Under the pieces are notes generated by a model. The model did no database searches, was not told the DNA's origin, and worked only from the letters and a program-made list of their open reading frames with translations. From Acidimicrobiia bacterium (lineage in GTDB: Bacteria > Actinomycetota > Acidimicrobiia > Acidimicrobiales > Poriferisodalaceae), in assembly GCA_022822525.1 (NCBI GenBank), contig JAJEBN010000017.1, positions 1-64,000 on the forward strand: 64,000 nt of DNA, written 5' to 3'. Positions 9,459 to 19,134 of this stretch are shown here, piece by piece (the first letter of the stretch is position 1; every line of letters begins with the position of its first letter). The translations under genes were made by a program, and so were the position numbers.

Positions 9459-10151
9459 TCAGCACTGGCCGGTACTGCAGTTCGGGTCCGATGCGTCGAC
9501 CCAGCGACCCACTGGCCTGCCCGCCAGCGCGAGCAGGCGCTGCAACGGCGGAGTGGAGAGGTCGACATCGAGCGGTTCGAGACCCGGCCACACCTGCACC
9601 GCAGGTGCCGCGGCCTGCACCCGGTCCACCAGCAGTTCATCGAGTCCGGCGCCGGCACTGATGGCCTGCTGGAGGTCGTACCCCAGGATCGTCAGTTCCA
9701 CGACGCGCGTCCACAGCAAGTTGCGCAGCCGCGGGCTGAAACCGGCACCGGCATCGAGTCCTGCAGCCACCGCGAGCACGGTGCGCACGCTCTCGATGAC
9801 GGGTTGCGTCGGATCGGGACGATCCTCGGGGCGCCCGCCGAATCGAGGGGCGGCGCCGGCTGTGGGCGCAGGGATCTCGACCGGCGGCGGCACCGGCTGG
9901 CCGCTCATCTGCGCGGCGGCCGCGAGGTTCCCGTCTGCGACGCGCGCGAGCAGGTCGGCCACGGTGTAGGAATCGAGCGGCGGCGGCAGCGCCATGGTCA
10001 TGTGCTCCCAGGCGGGCAGCCGCATCCGGGCGGCGAAGTCGGTGCACGCCCGCCGGTGCAGCCGCAAGAGCTCGCGATCGGTCTGGCCTGGGTCTGGGGA
10101 AGCAGCCTCCCGCGCAGTCGCGGTGGATTCGGGTGTCGTCGTCTGGGCCAT
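9459..10151 (-). CDS. MDMPI/DinB-like (TIGR03086-type) protein, degenerate
   Basis: 230 residues from ATG 10151; an in-frame ATG at 10211 would overlap the upstream gene by 17 bp. The middle resembles actinobacterial mycothiol-dependent maleylpyruvate isomerase N-terminal/TIGR03086 proteins: a tryptophan-containing helix, then YTVADLLARVADGN, and later VVELTILGYDLQQAI where the family usually reads HGWDLA. The metal-binding histidines expected in that superfamily are not evident, so it may be a non-catalytic relative. It lies between a hypothetical gene and gltX in a run of minus-strand genes. Function unknown; family assignment tentative. Confidence 0.6.
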   Translation of the reverse strand: MAQTTTPESTATAREAASPDPGQTDRELLRLHRRACTDFAARMRLPAWEHMTMALPPPLDSYTVADLLARVADGNLAAAAQMSGQPVPPPVEIPAPTAGAAPRFGGRPEDRPDPTQPVIESVRTVLAVAAGLDAGAGFSPRLRNLLWTRVVELTILGYDLQQAISAGAGLDELLVDRVQAAAPAVQVWPGLEPLDVDLSTPPLQRLLALAGRPVGRWVDASDPNCSTGQC

Positions 10152-10194
10152 GAGAGTCTCAGTCAGTGTTGCTGGGGCAGGGCGGTGCGGGTGC

Positions 10195-10725
10195 TCATTG
10201 GTCTGGATCACGCGTCAGGCCCAAGGGATCGGAGTCGTAGCGGCGCCTGATTTCCGAGGGCGACAGCGCCAGTAGCGCAGTCGGGACGCAGGCGACCAGC
10301 TTTCGGATCTCGCTGTAATGGTGTGCTTCGGCAACCCCCTCGAAGAGCGCCATCCGTCGTGCCACCAGTTCTGCAGGTGGCTGCGGGTCGAGAAAGCCGA
10401 ACGCTGCGTATCCCGCTTCGAGATCCCACACGACGGGCGCGCGCCCGAACATCGAGGCACGTTTGAGCGCCACGGCAACGCATCCTGCGTCGACATCGTG
10501 CCGGTCCTCGCCTTCGACGAGCAGTACCCGGTCGTCGAACAGTTGCACAAGACCGTATGCGTACCCCTGATCGGGCCCCTGATGTCCTCGCAATGCACCC
10601 GTGGGCTGGCCGCTGGCGAGATCGCCGGGACGCTCGGCACGCCAGCGCCGCGGCGTCACTTCCGGCGACGAGTACGCACGGACCTCGCTGAGCGGCCCTA
10701 CCCGAACGTGGCGCGGTGCAGCCAT
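10195..10725 (-). CDS. Hypothetical protein
   Basis: 176 residues from ATG 10725. Soluble, no signal peptide or membrane segment. I recognise no family. The central part (GYAYGLVQLFDDRVLLVEGE; RAPVVWDLEAGYAAFGFLDP) looks like a compact alpha/beta fold, and the C-terminus is helical and charged. It begins 44 bp after the cimA stop on the same strand and is followed by the MDMPI-like gene, so it is probably co-transcribed with leuB-cimA. An upstream ATG at 10842 would add 39 low-complexity Arg/His-rich residues inside the cimA end and is rejected. Confidence 0.7.
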   Translation of the reverse strand: MAAPRHVRVGPLSEVRAYSSPEVTPRRWRAERPGDLASGQPTGALRGHQGPDQGYAYGLVQLFDDRVLLVEGEDRHDVDAGCVAVALKRASMFGRAPVVWDLEAGYAAFGFLDPQPPAELVARRMALFEGVAEAHHYSEIRKLVACVPTALLALSPSEIRRRYDSDPLGLTRDPDQ

Positions 10726-10769
10726 TGCCGCGGAGTCTAGGAAGCGGTGGTGGTGCTCGCCGCAGTCGG

Positions 10770-12440
10770 CTACGCGCTGGCGCTCGCGTCGAGCCGATAC
10801 CGCATGAGCGCATAGATCAACGAGTCGCGCAGTGCCAGCCACGACGCCTCGATGATGTTCTCCGAGACGCCGATGGTGGTCCAGGTCGTCTCGCCGTCGG
10901 TGGAGTCGATGAGCACCCGCGTCACCGCTTCTGTGCCGCGATCCGCATCCAGCACGCGCACCTTGTAGTCGGTCAGGCGCACGGTGGCGAGGTCGGGATA
11001 GACATCGCTCACTGCGCTGCGGAACGCATTGTCCAGTGCGTTGACCGGCCCGTCTCCCTCGCCCACGGTGACTCGCCGCTCGCCGCCGACAACGATGCGC
11101 AGCGTCGCCTCGGTGTCGAATTCGGCCTCACGCCCGCGCTCGACGAGCACCTTGAAGGATTCGACGCTGAAGAAGTCGAATGTCTGGCCCGCGGCCTGGC
11201 GCAGCAGCATCTCCAGCGACGCGTCGGCCACCTCGAAGTGATACCCGGCGTGTTCGAGTCGCTTCAGCTCGTCCACGACCTCAGACATCGCGGCCTTGTC
11301 GATTTCGATGCCGAGTTCGGCCGCCTTCAGCTCCACCGACGCCCGTCCCGACAGGTCGCCGAGCAGGAATCGGGTGCTGTTGCCGACGGCCGCGGGATCG
11401 ATGTGCTCGTAGCTGTCGGGCCTGCGTGCAATCGCGCTGGTGTGCAATCCGGCCTTGTGGGCGAACGCGGACGCCCCGACGTAGGGCTGCTGATTCTGCG
11501 GCGGCATGTTCACGAGCTCGGCGACGTGATGGGCCACCGAGGTGAAGCGCGACAGGCAATCCCGCGGCACCGTCTCGATGCCCATCTTGAGTGTCAGATT
11601 CGGCACCAGCACGGTGTTGTCGCAGTTGCCGGTGCGCTCCCCGTATCCGTTGACAGTGCCCTGCACGTGCGTCGCGCCGGCGATGACGCCAGCCACTGCG
11701 TTGGCCACTGCGCAGCCGGTGTCGTTCTGGGTGTGCATGCCGATCTGGACGCCGTCGAAGTGGCGCACCACATCGCGCACGATGTTCTCCACCTCGTGGG
11801 GCAGCGAGCCGCCGTTGGTGTCGCAGAGCACCAGGCAGTCGGCGCCGTTGACCGCTGCGGCCTCGAGCACCGACAGCGCAAACTCTGGATTGCGCTTGTA
11901 GCCGTCGAAGAAATGCTCCGCGTCGAAGAAGACGCGCAGCCCCTCGCCCTTGAGGAACTCGATCGAGTCGCCGACCATGGCGATGCCCTCGCTGAGCGGC
12001 TGCCGGAGTGCTTCGGTGACGTGGTAGTCCCACGACTTGCCGACGATGCACACGGTGGAGGTGCCCGCAGCAACCAATGCGGCCAGGGTCTGGTCGTCGT
12101 CGACGCGGCCGCGGGGCCGGCGCGTGGATCCGAACGCCACCAGCGTGGCGTGCTCGAATTGCAGCTCAGCCGCCGCCCGAGCGAAGAACTCCTCATCCTT
12201 GGGATTCGAGCCGGGCCAGCCGCCCTCGATCCAGTGAATGCCGAGTGCATCGAGTTGGCGGGCCACTTTGAGCTTGTCGTCAGAGGACACCGAGATGCCC
12301 TCGAACTGGACGCCGTCGCGCAACGTCGTATCGAAGATCTCGACTCGCTCGGGCCACGACGGATCCCGAACGCCCTCGCGGATGAGGGGTGCCGATTCGC
12401 CTGGTTCGGGGGTCGTGTCGCTGGGGCCAGATGTGCTCAT
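10770..12440 (-). CDS. cimA: (R)-citramalate synthase
   Basis: 556 residues. It condenses pyruvate and acetyl-CoA to citramalate, the entry to threonine-independent isoleucine synthesis. The HMGL-like catalytic barrel starts with EIFDTTLRDGVQFEG and includes IEGGWPGSNPKDEEFF, a stretch characteristic of long citramalate synthases (TIGR00977 type) rather than isopropylmalate synthase. The metal/His region is GMHTQNDTGCAVANA, and a C-terminal LeuA-dimer-type regulatory domain follows (GEGDGPVNALDNAFR). The ATG at 12440 has GAGG about 8 bp upstream and lies 7 bp after the leuB stop. Its product is processed by LeuCD and LeuB, encoded alongside. Confidence 0.93.
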   Translation of the reverse strand: MSTSGPSDTTPEPGESAPLIREGVRDPSWPERVEIFDTTLRDGVQFEGISVSSDDKLKVARQLDALGIHWIEGGWPGSNPKDEEFFARAAAELQFEHATLVAFGSTRRPRGRVDDDQTLAALVAAGTSTVCIVGKSWDYHVTEALRQPLSEGIAMVGDSIEFLKGEGLRVFFDAEHFFDGYKRNPEFALSVLEAAAVNGADCLVLCDTNGGSLPHEVENIVRDVVRHFDGVQIGMHTQNDTGCAVANAVAGVIAGATHVQGTVNGYGERTGNCDNTVLVPNLTLKMGIETVPRDCLSRFTSVAHHVAELVNMPPQNQQPYVGASAFAHKAGLHTSAIARRPDSYEHIDPAAVGNSTRFLLGDLSGRASVELKAAELGIEIDKAAMSEVVDELKRLEHAGYHFEVADASLEMLLRQAAGQTFDFFSVESFKVLVERGREAEFDTEATLRIVVGGERRVTVGEGDGPVNALDNAFRSAVSDVYPDLATVRLTDYKVRVLDADRGTEAVTRVLIDSTDGETTWTTIGVSENIIEASWLALRDSLIYALMRYRLDASASA

Positions 12441-12447
12441 GACGACC

Positions 12448-13446
12448 TCATCCCCCCGAGACGCCGGTGAGGATCGCTTTGGCGATCTCGTCGGTGCCGA
12501 CTTCTGGCACCGAGTCGTCGGCAATGACGGCATCGCACGCGGCGCGCACGCGCTCAGCGCACTCGGTTTCGCCGAGGAACTCGAGCATGAGCACGGCCGA
12601 GAGGACCGCGGCCGTGGGGTTGGCGAGGCCCTTGCCGGCGATGTCGGGCGCCGACCCGTGCACCGGCTCGAACAGTGACGGCCCCGTCCGGTCCGGGTTG
12701 AGATTGGCCGAAGCAGCCAGCCCGATGCCGCCGGCCACGGCGCCGCCGAGATCGGTGAGGATGTCGCCGAACAGGTTGTCCGTCACGATCACCTCGTAGC
12801 GGTGCGGATCCTCCACGAAGTGGATGCAGGCCGCGTCGACGTGGTTGTACGCAGTCTCGACATCGGGATACTCCTGCGCCACCTCGTTGAATGTGCGCTC
12901 CCACAGATCGCCCGAGAACGTCAGGACATTGGTCTTGTGAACCAGCGTCAGATGACGGCGCTGCTGGGCGCGAGCCAGTTCGAAGCCGTACCGGATAGCG
13001 CGCTCGGCTCCCATGCGAGTGTTGACCGAGCCTTGGGTGGCGATCTCGTGAAGTGTGCCCTTGCGAAGGAACCCGCCCTCGCCCGCATAGGCGCCTTCGG
13101 TGTTCTCGCGTATCACCGTGAAGCTGTGTCCGTCGGGCAGGGTGAACGGGCGCAGGTTCACATACAGATCCAGCTCGAAGCGGGCCTTCAGCAGCAGGCC
13201 GCGCTCGATGACGCCTGGCGGCACATCAGGCGTGCCCACGGCGCCGAGCAGGATGGCGTCGAACGTGCGCAGCTCGTCGAGGGTCTCGTCATCGAGCACC
13301 GTGCCGTCGCGCAGGTACCGGTGGCCGCCCAGTTCGAATTCCGTCGTTGCAATGCCGGCACCGGCGGCGGCAATGACGTCGAGGGCGACCGAGGTGACCT
13401 CGGGCCCGATGCCGTCTCCTCCGATGACTGCGATGCGATGCGTCAC
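12448..13446 (-). CDS. leuB: 3-isopropylmalate dehydrogenase
   Basis: 332 residues, typical length. Oxidative decarboxylation of 3-isopropylmalate and, with CimA present, probably also 3-methylmalate. Motifs: nucleotide/substrate region [11 protein letters not shown] at the start, [10 protein letters not shown], the catalytic Lys in LVHKTNVL, and [22 protein letters not shown]. The GTG start at 13446 is fixed by an AAGGGG ribosome site; the ATG further up at 13509 would add 21 unsupported residues. It heads a minus-strand run into cimA and is divergent from greA, so 13447-13550 should hold both promoters. Confidence 0.95.
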   Translation of the reverse strand: MTHRIAVIGGDGIGPEVTSVALDVIAAAGAGIATTEFELGGHRYLRDGTVLDDETLDELRTFDAILLGAVGTPDVPPGVIERGLLLKARFELDLYVNLRPFTLPDGHSFTVIRENTEGAYAGEGGFLRKGTLHEIATQGSVNTRMGAERAIRYGFELARAQQRRHLTLVHKTNVLTFSGDLWERTFNEVAQEYPDVETAYNHVDAACIHFVEDPHRYEVIVTDNLFGDILTDLGGAVAGGIGLAASANLNPDRTGPSLFEPVHGSAPDIAGKGLANPTAAVLSAVLMLEFLGETECAERVRAACDAVIADDSVPEVGTDEIAKAILTGVSGG

Positions 13447-13550
13447 TGTGGTGCCCCTTGGGTGTTCGTGCTGGGAACGAGCTGCTCCCGCTTCAGGACT
13501 TCCGCTCACAGCGCCCCGAAGCGCGATTGGGCCCCGAACTCAACCGGGGC

Positions 13551-14084
13551 ATGCCAACCGCGCCAGAGAGTGTGCCAACAGAAGCCCTCGGTAACCTCAC
13601 GTGGGTGCCCGAAATCCATCACATCTCTGCTGAGACCCATGATCGGCTGCAAGCAGAGCTCACCGATCTGACCGGTCGTGGGCGCATAGATATTGCGGCA
13701 CAGATCGAGACGGCCCGCCTGCTGGGTGACCTGTCCGAGAACGGCGACTATCACGCTGCCAAGGAAGAGCAAGGCAAGATGGAGGGCCGCATCATGCGGC
13801 TGAAGTCGATCTTGGAGAACTGCGAGATCGTCGCCGAGGTTGCTGACAGCTTTGACGACCGCGTGGTGGCGCCGGGCCTGGTCGTCTCGATCCGCTTCGA
13901 GGGCGACGACGAAGTCGAGCAGTTTCTCTTCGGCTCGATTGAGGAGCGCCGAACCGGCATCGAGGTGGTGTCGCCCGGTTCGCCGATGGGCCGAGCGCTC
14001 GAGGGCGCGCAGGCCGGTCAGACGGTGACCTACGAAGCAAACGGCAACCAGCTGAGCATCGAGATCGTCGCCATCGAGGCCTGA
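13551..14084 (+). CDS. greA: Transcription elongation factor GreA
   Basis: 177 residues. Binds RNA polymerase through the secondary channel and stimulates transcript cleavage in backtracked complexes. The N-terminal coiled coil carries the acidic tip motif ([16 protein letters not shown]), followed by a C-terminal FKBP-like domain ending [20 protein letters not shown]. Relative to E. coli GreA it has about 20 extra residues before the coiled coil. ATG 13551 is preceded by GGGG at close spacing; the ATG at 13458 would lengthen an already long N-terminus. It sits between the leuB/cimA and leuCD blocks and has its own upstream region. Confidence 0.95.
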   Translation: MPTAPESVPTEALGNLTWVPEIHHISAETHDRLQAELTDLTGRGRIDIAAQIETARLLGDLSENGDYHAAKEEQGKMEGRIMRLKSILENCEIVAEVADSFDDRVVAPGLVVSIRFEGDDEVEQFLFGSIEERRTGIEVVSPGSPMGRALEGAQAGQTVTYEANGNQLSIEIVAIEA

Positions 14085-14103
14085 CCGGCTCGGCTTCCGG
14101 GCG

Positions 14104-15579
14104 ATGGAGTGCATCGCCAGGTTGGAACCGCAGGCGTCGCAGGCGCAGACTGGCGGGGTGACCAGCGTCGGCGCGGCGGTGCCGCGCACCCTCAGCGAGA
14201 AGATTTGGGACCGCCACGTCGTACGGACCGGCGGCGGCCAGCCCGACCTTCTCTATATCGACTTGCACCTCATCCATGAGGTCACCTCGCCTCAGGCGTT
14301 CGACGGTCTGCGCATCTCCGGACGAACGGTGCGTCGCCCTGATCTGACGGTCGCCACCGAGGACCACAACGTCCCGACTGCCGATCTGCACCTGCCGATC
14401 TCGGACCCGATCTCGGCCAAGCAGGTGCAAGTGCTGCGAGCGAACTGCGCCGAGTTCGGCATCACGCTGTATCCCATGGGCGATCCGGGCCAAGGCATCG
14501 TGCATGTCATCGGGCCCGAGCAGGGGCTCACGCTGCCCGGCATGACGGTGGTGTGCGGCGACAGCCACACTTCGACACACGGTGCCTTCGGAGCGCTGGC
14601 ATTCGGCATCGGCACCTCGGAGGTCGAGCATGTGCTGGCGAGCCAGACGCTGCCGCAGGCCCGGCCCTCCACGATGGAGGTGCGGGTCGACGGTGAAGCG
14701 CCAGCGGGCGTGACCGCCAAGGACATCGTGCTCGCCATCATCGGCCGGATCGGCACCGGGGGCGGCATCGGCCACATCATCGAATACCGCGGCTCGGCGA
14801 TCGAGGCGCTGTCGATGGAAGGGCGTATGACCGTCTGCAACATGTCCATCGAGGCAGGCGCCAAGGCGGGCATGATCGCTCCCGACAACACCACATTCGA
14901 GTACTTGGCCGGCCGCCAGCACGTCCCCGCTGGGGCTGACTGGGACGCTGCGGTGGCCGACTGGCGCTCGCTCGTCACCGACGACGGCGCAACCTTTGAC
15001 CGCTCGGTGTCCATCGACGCTGCGTCGCTGCGGCCGCATGTCACCTGGGGTACCAATCCCGCACACGTGATCCCGATCGACGGCGCGGTGCCCGCGCCGA
15101 GCGACTTCGACGACCCGGTCGAGGCGACGACCGCCCAGCGGGCGCTGGACTACATGGGGCTGACCGCCGGCACCCTGCTGTCCGACGTGGCAGTCGACAC
15201 GGTCTTCATCGGGAGCTGCACGAATTCTCGCATCGAAGACCTGCGTGCGGCTGCGGCGGTGGCACGGGGTCGCAAGGTGGCCGACGGGGTCCGCACGCTG
15301 GTCGTGCCCGGTTCGTTCGCCGTCAAGATGCAGGCCGAGTCTGAGGGATTGCACGAGGTATTCACCGAGGCGGGCTTCGACTGGCGTGAGCCGGGCTGCT
15401 CGATGTGCCTGGCCATGAATCCCGACAAGCTCGCTCCGGGCGAACGCTCGGCGTCGACTTCGAACCGCAACTTCGAGGGCCGGCAGGGCCGTGGCGGGCG
15501 GACGCATCTGTGCTCGCCGGAAGTGGCCGCAGCGACGGCAATCGCCGGCCGCTTCGTCACCCCCGACGATCTGGCCTGA
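14104..15579 (+). CDS. leuC: 3-isopropylmalate dehydratase large subunit
   Basis: Up to 491 residues. With LeuD it isomerises isopropylmalate and, given CimA, citramalate. The cysteines of the 4Fe-4S cluster are visible in [12 protein letters not shown] and in GCSMC near the C-terminus. Aconitase-family motifs include [20 protein letters not shown] and TEDHNVPT. LeuC homologues usually begin close to PRTLSEKIW. The true start may therefore be GTG 14158 or 14179 rather than ATG 14104; none has a well-placed ribosome site. The gene follows greA by 19 bp and precedes leuD by 22 bp. Confidence 0.95.
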   Translation: MECIARLEPQASQAQTGGVTSVGAAVPRTLSEKIWDRHVVRTGGGQPDLLYIDLHLIHEVTSPQAFDGLRISGRTVRRPDLTVATEDHNVPTADLHLPISDPISAKQVQVLRANCAEFGITLYPMGDPGQGIVHVIGPEQGLTLPGMTVVCGDSHTSTHGAFGALAFGIGTSEVEHVLASQTLPQARPSTMEVRVDGEAPAGVTAKDIVLAIIGRIGTGGGIGHIIEYRGSAIEALSMEGRMTVCNMSIEAGAKAGMIAPDNTTFEYLAGRQHVPAGADWDAAVADWRSLVTDDGATFDRSVSIDAASLRPHVTWGTNPAHVIPIDGAVPAPSDFDDPVEATTAQRALDYMGLTAGTLLSDVAVDTVFIGSCTNSRIEDLRAAAAVARGRKVADGVRTLVVPGSFAVKMQAESEGLHEVFTEAGFDWREPGCSMCLAMNPDKLAPGERSASTSNRNFEGRQGRGGRTHLCSPEVAAATAIAGRFVTPDDLA

Positions 15580-15601
15580 ATCGAACAAGGGAAGCGAGCT
15601 G

Positions 15602-16192
15602 ATGGAGCCCGTGAGAGTGCACGAAGGCCGGGCGGTTCCGCTCGACCGTTCGGACGTAGACACCGACCAGATCATCCCCAGCGACTGGCTCAAGCGAGTC
15701 GAGCGCACCGGCTTCGGCAAGGGACTCTTCAGCGAGTGGCGCGACGAGCGCGACTTCGTGCTGAACGATGAGCGCTTCGCCGGCGCGACGATCCTGGTCG
15801 CCGGCTCCAACTTCGGCACCGGATCCTCACGAGAGCACGCCGTGTGGGCATTGATGGACTACGGCTTTGTGGCGGTGGTCTCGCCGCGCTTCGGCGACAT
15901 CTTCCGCAACAACTCCACCAAGAACGGCTTGGTGCCCGTGCAGATCTCCGAAGAGGCTGCAGCACGGCTGCGGACTGCAGTGACGGAAGATCCCGACCTC
16001 GCGGTGACCGTCGACGTCGAGCGGCGAATGCTGAGCGCACCCGCTGCGGGCATCGAAGAGTCATTCCCAATGGACGACGCCACGCAGGAACGATTCCTCG
16101 AAGGGCTCGACGACATCGGCATCACGCTTCGCAGCGTCGAAGCCATCGACAGCTACGAGACAACACGGGCCGCCTGGCTGCCGACGACCTAA
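15602..16192 (+). CDS. leuD: 3-isopropylmalate dehydratase small subunit
   Basis: 196 residues, normal size. Aconitase swivel domain that completes the LeuCD active site. Diagnostic stretches: VDTDQIIPSDWLKR, then AGSNFGTGSSREHAVWAL (the substrate-binding serine loop) and RFGDIFRNNSTKNGLVPV. ATG 15602 follows a GGGAAG ribosome site. It is adjacent to leuC as usual and serves both Leu and citramalate-derived Ile synthesis. The 166 bp downstream to the Opp lipoprotein contain only short inverted repeats and no clear terminator. Confidence 0.96.
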   Translation: MEPVRVHEGRAVPLDRSDVDTDQIIPSDWLKRVERTGFGKGLFSEWRDERDFVLNDERFAGATILVAGSNFGTGSSREHAVWALMDYGFVAVVSPRFGDIFRNNSTKNGLVPVQISEEAAARLRTAVTEDPDLAVTVDVERRMLSAPAAGIEESFPMDDATQERFLEGLDDIGITLRSVEAIDSYETTRAAWLPTT

Positions 16193-16358
16193 CCCTCCGA
16201 GCACTTCCCCCAGCACTTGTGGTGCGGCCCAGTGCCGCGGACCGAGTCGCGAGGTGTGAGCGCCGGTCGCGCTACGGTACCGCGACGCTTCGGGCGACTT
16301 GCTCGACCTGATCGCGGCATGACGCGGACAGGCATGCGTACGCGAGGGAGAGCAATCC

Positions 16359-18083
16359 ATGAAGAAATGGCGACTGCTAGTTGCCGTGCTGGCCGTGTTT
16401 GCGCTCGTCGCTGCGGCTTGCGCAAGCGACGACGATGACGGTGCGACGCCCGCCACCACAGCGGCGCCCGCCGCCGATGACATGGACGACGGCGACGACC
16501 ATGACGAGGACGACGGCCACGACGAGGACGACGGCCACGACGAGGACGACGGCGACGGCGACGACATGGCCGCGGCCCACGGTCCGTGCAATGACGGCGC
16601 CAATGTCGGCGGAACGCTCATCATCGGCAGCACCCAGGTGCCGCGGCACCTCAACGGCACCGTGCAGTCGGGCTATGCGACCGCCGTGCCGGGCACGCAG
16701 CTGAACGCGAGCCCGCTGCTGTACGACGACGAGTACAACCCCATGCCGTACCTGGCAGAGAGCTGGGAGGTCGCCGACGACGGTCTCTCGGTGACCCTGC
16801 ACCTTGTGCAGGACGCCGTCTTCCACGACGGGATGCCGATCACCTCGGCGGACGTGGCGTTCTCGATCCTCACAGCGCAGGCGCATCACCCCTTCAAGCC
16901 GATGTTCGCACCGGTCACCGGTGTGGACACCCCCGACGAGCACACCGCCGTAATCAACCTGAGTCAGCCGCATCCAGCGATCCTGCTGGCGATGTCACCG
17001 GGCCTCTTGCCGGTCATCCCGAAGCACATCTTCGACGACGGCCAGGAGCTGCCGACCCACCCGCGCAATACGGAGGACTTCGTGGGCTCGGGTCCGTTCC
17101 GGCTGGTCGAGTACGAGGCCGGCACGATCATCCGCATGGAACGATTCGACGACTTCTTCATCGAGGGAGCGCCGTGTCTCGACGAGATCGTCATGCAGAT
17201 CATCCCCGATGCGACCAACATCGTCCTGGGCCTCGAGAATGGCGAGATCGACCTCTCGGTCACGCTGGGGCCCTCAGCGAACGTCCTGCGCCTGATGGAG
17301 AACGAGAACGTAACCGTGAGCTCCGACGGTCACGAAGCGATCGGGCAGATCCAGTGGCTCGAGATGAACGTGGACGACCCGGCACTGTCGGACAAGCGCG
17401 TGCGCCAGGCGATCGCCTACGCCATCGACCGCGACTTCATGATCGACGCACTCGACCAAGGACTGACCATCCCGGCCACGTCAGGCATCGTCACGGCGAG
17501 CCCGTTCCACGACTCCACGGTCAACCCCTATGACCGCGACGTCGATCAGGCGAAGGCGCTGCTGGCCGAGGCCGGCTACGGCGACGGCGATCTCAGCCTC
17601 ACCATCGACTACATCCCGCCGACGCAGGTGATCTACGCCGAGTACGTCGTGCAGGCGCTCGAAGACGTCGGCATCAACGTGGAGCTGAGCGTCTCGCCCG
17701 ACTTCCCGACATGGGCCGGTCGAATCGCGGGCCGCGACTATCAGATGACGATCAACAACGTCTGGAACTGGGGCGATCCAGTGATCGGCGTCCACCGCAG
17801 CTATCTCAGCGACAACATCGACCAGGGCATCTGGACGAACAACACCGGGTACTCGAACGCCGAGGTCGACCGAATCCTGGCGGAGGCCGGTCAGGAGCTC
17901 GACGCTGGGCGCCGGGCTGCGCTGTACGCCGAATTCCAGCAGATCGTGTCCGATGAGGTGCCGATCTACTACCTGACCACTCCGCAGTTCTGGCAGGCCT
18001 ACAACCCGCATGTCCAGGACCCGCCGACCCGGACCATCTGGGGCATGATGTCGCCGATGCACGAGGTGTGGTTGGATCGGTAG
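16359..18083 (+). CDS. Peptide-type ABC transporter substrate-binding lipoprotein (SBP_bac_5 family) with His-Asp repeat linker
   Basis: 574 residues. The lipoprotein signal has lipobox LVAAAC (Cys21). Residues ~24-75 form a very acidic linker containing tandem HDEDDG units. The family 5 solute-binding fold follows (YNPMPYLAESWEVADDGLSV; KRVRQAIAYAIDRDFMIDAL), as in dipeptide, oligopeptide and nickel receptors. ATG 16359 is preceded by GAGGGAGAG. It is the first gene of an opp-type operon with two permeases and two ATPases. Substrate unknown. The His-Asp repeats could bind metal, but acidic linkers also occur in this genome's LivK, so they may only be spacers. Confidence 0.93.
   Translation: MKKWRLLVAVLAVFALVAAACASDDDDGATPATTAAPAADDMDDGDDHDEDDGHDEDDGHDEDDGDGDDMAAAHGPCNDGANVGGTLIIGSTQVPRHLNGTVQSGYATAVPGTQLNASPLLYDDEYNPMPYLAESWEVADDGLSVTLHLVQDAVFHDGMPITSADVAFSILTAQAHHPFKPMFAPVTGVDTPDEHTAVINLSQPHPAILLAMSPGLLPVIPKHIFDDGQELPTHPRNTEDFVGSGPFRLVEYEAGTIIRMERFDDFFIEGAPCLDEIVMQIIPDATNIVLGLENGEIDLSVTLGPSANVLRLMENENVTVSSDGHEAIGQIQWLEMNVDDPALSDKRVRQAIAYAIDRDFMIDALDQGLTIPATSGIVTASPFHDSTVNPYDRDVDQAKALLAEAGYGDGDLSLTIDYIPPTQVIYAEYVVQALEDVGINVELSVSPDFPTWAGRIAGRDYQMTINNVWNWGDPVIGVHRSYLSDNIDQGIWTNNTGYSNAEVDRILAEAGQELDAGRRAALYAEFQQIVSDEVPIYYLTTPQFWQAYNPHVQDPPTRTIWGMMSPMHEVWLDR
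16503..16553 (+). repeat. In-frame 18-bp tandem repeat encoding HDEDDG units
   Basis: Two perfect 18-bp units (gacgaggacgacggccac) at 16503-16520 and 16521-16538, followed by a partial third copy. It is in frame in the linker of the substrate-binding lipoprotein and encodes repeated His-Asp-Glu-Asp-Asp-Gly. Copy number could vary between strains by slippage without breaking the frame. Confidence 0.9.
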
Positions 18084-18098
18084 CGGCAACCGAGTCCC

Positions 18099-18129
18099 GT
18101 TCCGGCAGTGCTGATGTGACCGCCGGAAC
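18099..18129 (+). other. Intercistronic stem-loop between the lipoprotein and first permease gene
   Basis: Perfect 8-bp inverted repeat: 18099-18106 (gttccggc) pairs with 18122-18129 (gccggaac) around a 15-nt loop. It lies 15 bp after the lipoprotein stop and ends 21 bp before the permease ATG, and a short T-containing stretch follows. Hairpins here are common in binding-protein transporter operons, where they protect the receptor mRNA or reduce read-through so that receptor exceeds permease. That role is inferred. Confidence 0.55.
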
Positions 18130-18150
18130 TTCGTTCGACGAGGACGGAAC

Positions 18151-19134
18151 ATGCTGAGGTCCATCACTGCCAGGATCGCCCAAGCACTCGGGCTGATCCT
18201 GGCAGTGATGTGCCTCAACTTCCTGCTGATCCACCTGACGCCCGGTGATCCTGCCACGGTGATCGTGGGCGAGAGCGGCGCCGGAGACCCGGAGCTGCTG
18301 GAAGAAATCCGGGCACAGTACGGCTTGGATCGTCCATTCGTGGTGCAGCTCGTGACCTACGTCGGCCGTGTCGCCACCGGCGACCTCGGTGATTCGTACT
18401 TCTTCAATCAATCGGTCACTTCGCTGATATCGGCACGGCTGTGGCCGACCGTGCTGCTGGTGGGCACCGCGCTGACATTCGCCGTCGCCGCAGGGACCAT
18501 GGTGGGCGTGGCGACCGCTCGCCGTCCGGAGAGCCCGCTGAGTCACGGCGCAACCGTGCTGGCACTGGTGGGCTTCTCGATGCCGGTGTTCTGGACCGGC
18601 ATCATGCTGGTGATCCTGTTCGCGTCCACGTGGAAGCTGCTGCCGGTACAGGGCTGGCACGACGTGAGCTACGGCGAAGGCGTGCTTGCGAATGTCCTCG
18701 ATGTCGGCGAGCACCTGGTGCTGCCGGCACTCACGCTCGGACTCATCTATCTGGCGCAGTACAGCCGATTGTCGCGGGCCTCCATGCTGGAGGTGCTTGA
18801 GTCGGACTACGTGCGCACCGCCAGGGCGAAGGGGCTGGGCGAGCGCCGGGTCGTGTACAAGCACGCGCTTCGCAATGCTGTGATCCCCGTGGTGACGGTG
18901 ATCGGTCTGCAGTTCGGAGCACTGCTGTCGGGCGCGTTGCTCGTCGAGACCGTCTTCAACTGGCCGGGATTGGGTCGGCTCGCGTTCGACTCCATCCTTC
19001 GACGGGATACCTCGGTGCTGCTCGGCGTGCTGATGGTGTCGTCGGTCATGGTGATCGTGGCGAATCTGCTGACCGACCTGCTGTACACGATCATCGACCC
19101 GCGCATCCGGCTACGAGAGCGTTCCAATGTCTGA
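18151..19134 (+). CDS. Peptide-type ABC transporter permease (OppB/DppB family)
   Basis: 327-residue inner-membrane permease. The N-terminal helix and LIHLTPGDPATVIVGE are typical of DppB/OppB. The cytoplasmic coupling loop reads SDYVRTARAKGLGERRVVYKHA, the EAA-type motif that contacts the ATPase. The C-terminus contains ETVFNWPGLGRLAFDSI. ATG 18151 is preceded by GAGGA. Its end overlaps the next permease by 8 bp. It pairs with the OppC-type gene to form the channel for the receptor encoded upstream. Confidence 0.94.
   Translation: MLRSITARIAQALGLILAVMCLNFLLIHLTPGDPATVIVGESGAGDPELLEEIRAQYGLDRPFVVQLVTYVGRVATGDLGDSYFFNQSVTSLISARLWPTVLLVGTALTFAVAAGTMVGVATARRPESPLSHGATVLALVGFSMPVFWTGIMLVILFASTWKLLPVQGWHDVSYGEGVLANVLDVGEHLVLPALTLGLIYLAQYSRLSRASMLEVLESDYVRTARAKGLGERRVVYKHALRNAVIPVVTVIGLQFGALLSGALLVETVFNWPGLGRLAFDSILRRDTSVLLGVLMVSSVMVIVANLLTDLLYTIIDPRIRLRERSNV

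Noticed and set aside
13792-15819. 675-codon minus-strand frame opposite greA/leuC/leuD
   Set aside because: Arg/His-rich with no recognisable motif; entirely antisense to leuC, which has clear iron-sulfur and substrate motifs.
16503-16553. CRISPR or regulatory iteron array
   Set aside because: 18-bp units without spacers, in frame in a lipoprotein linker.
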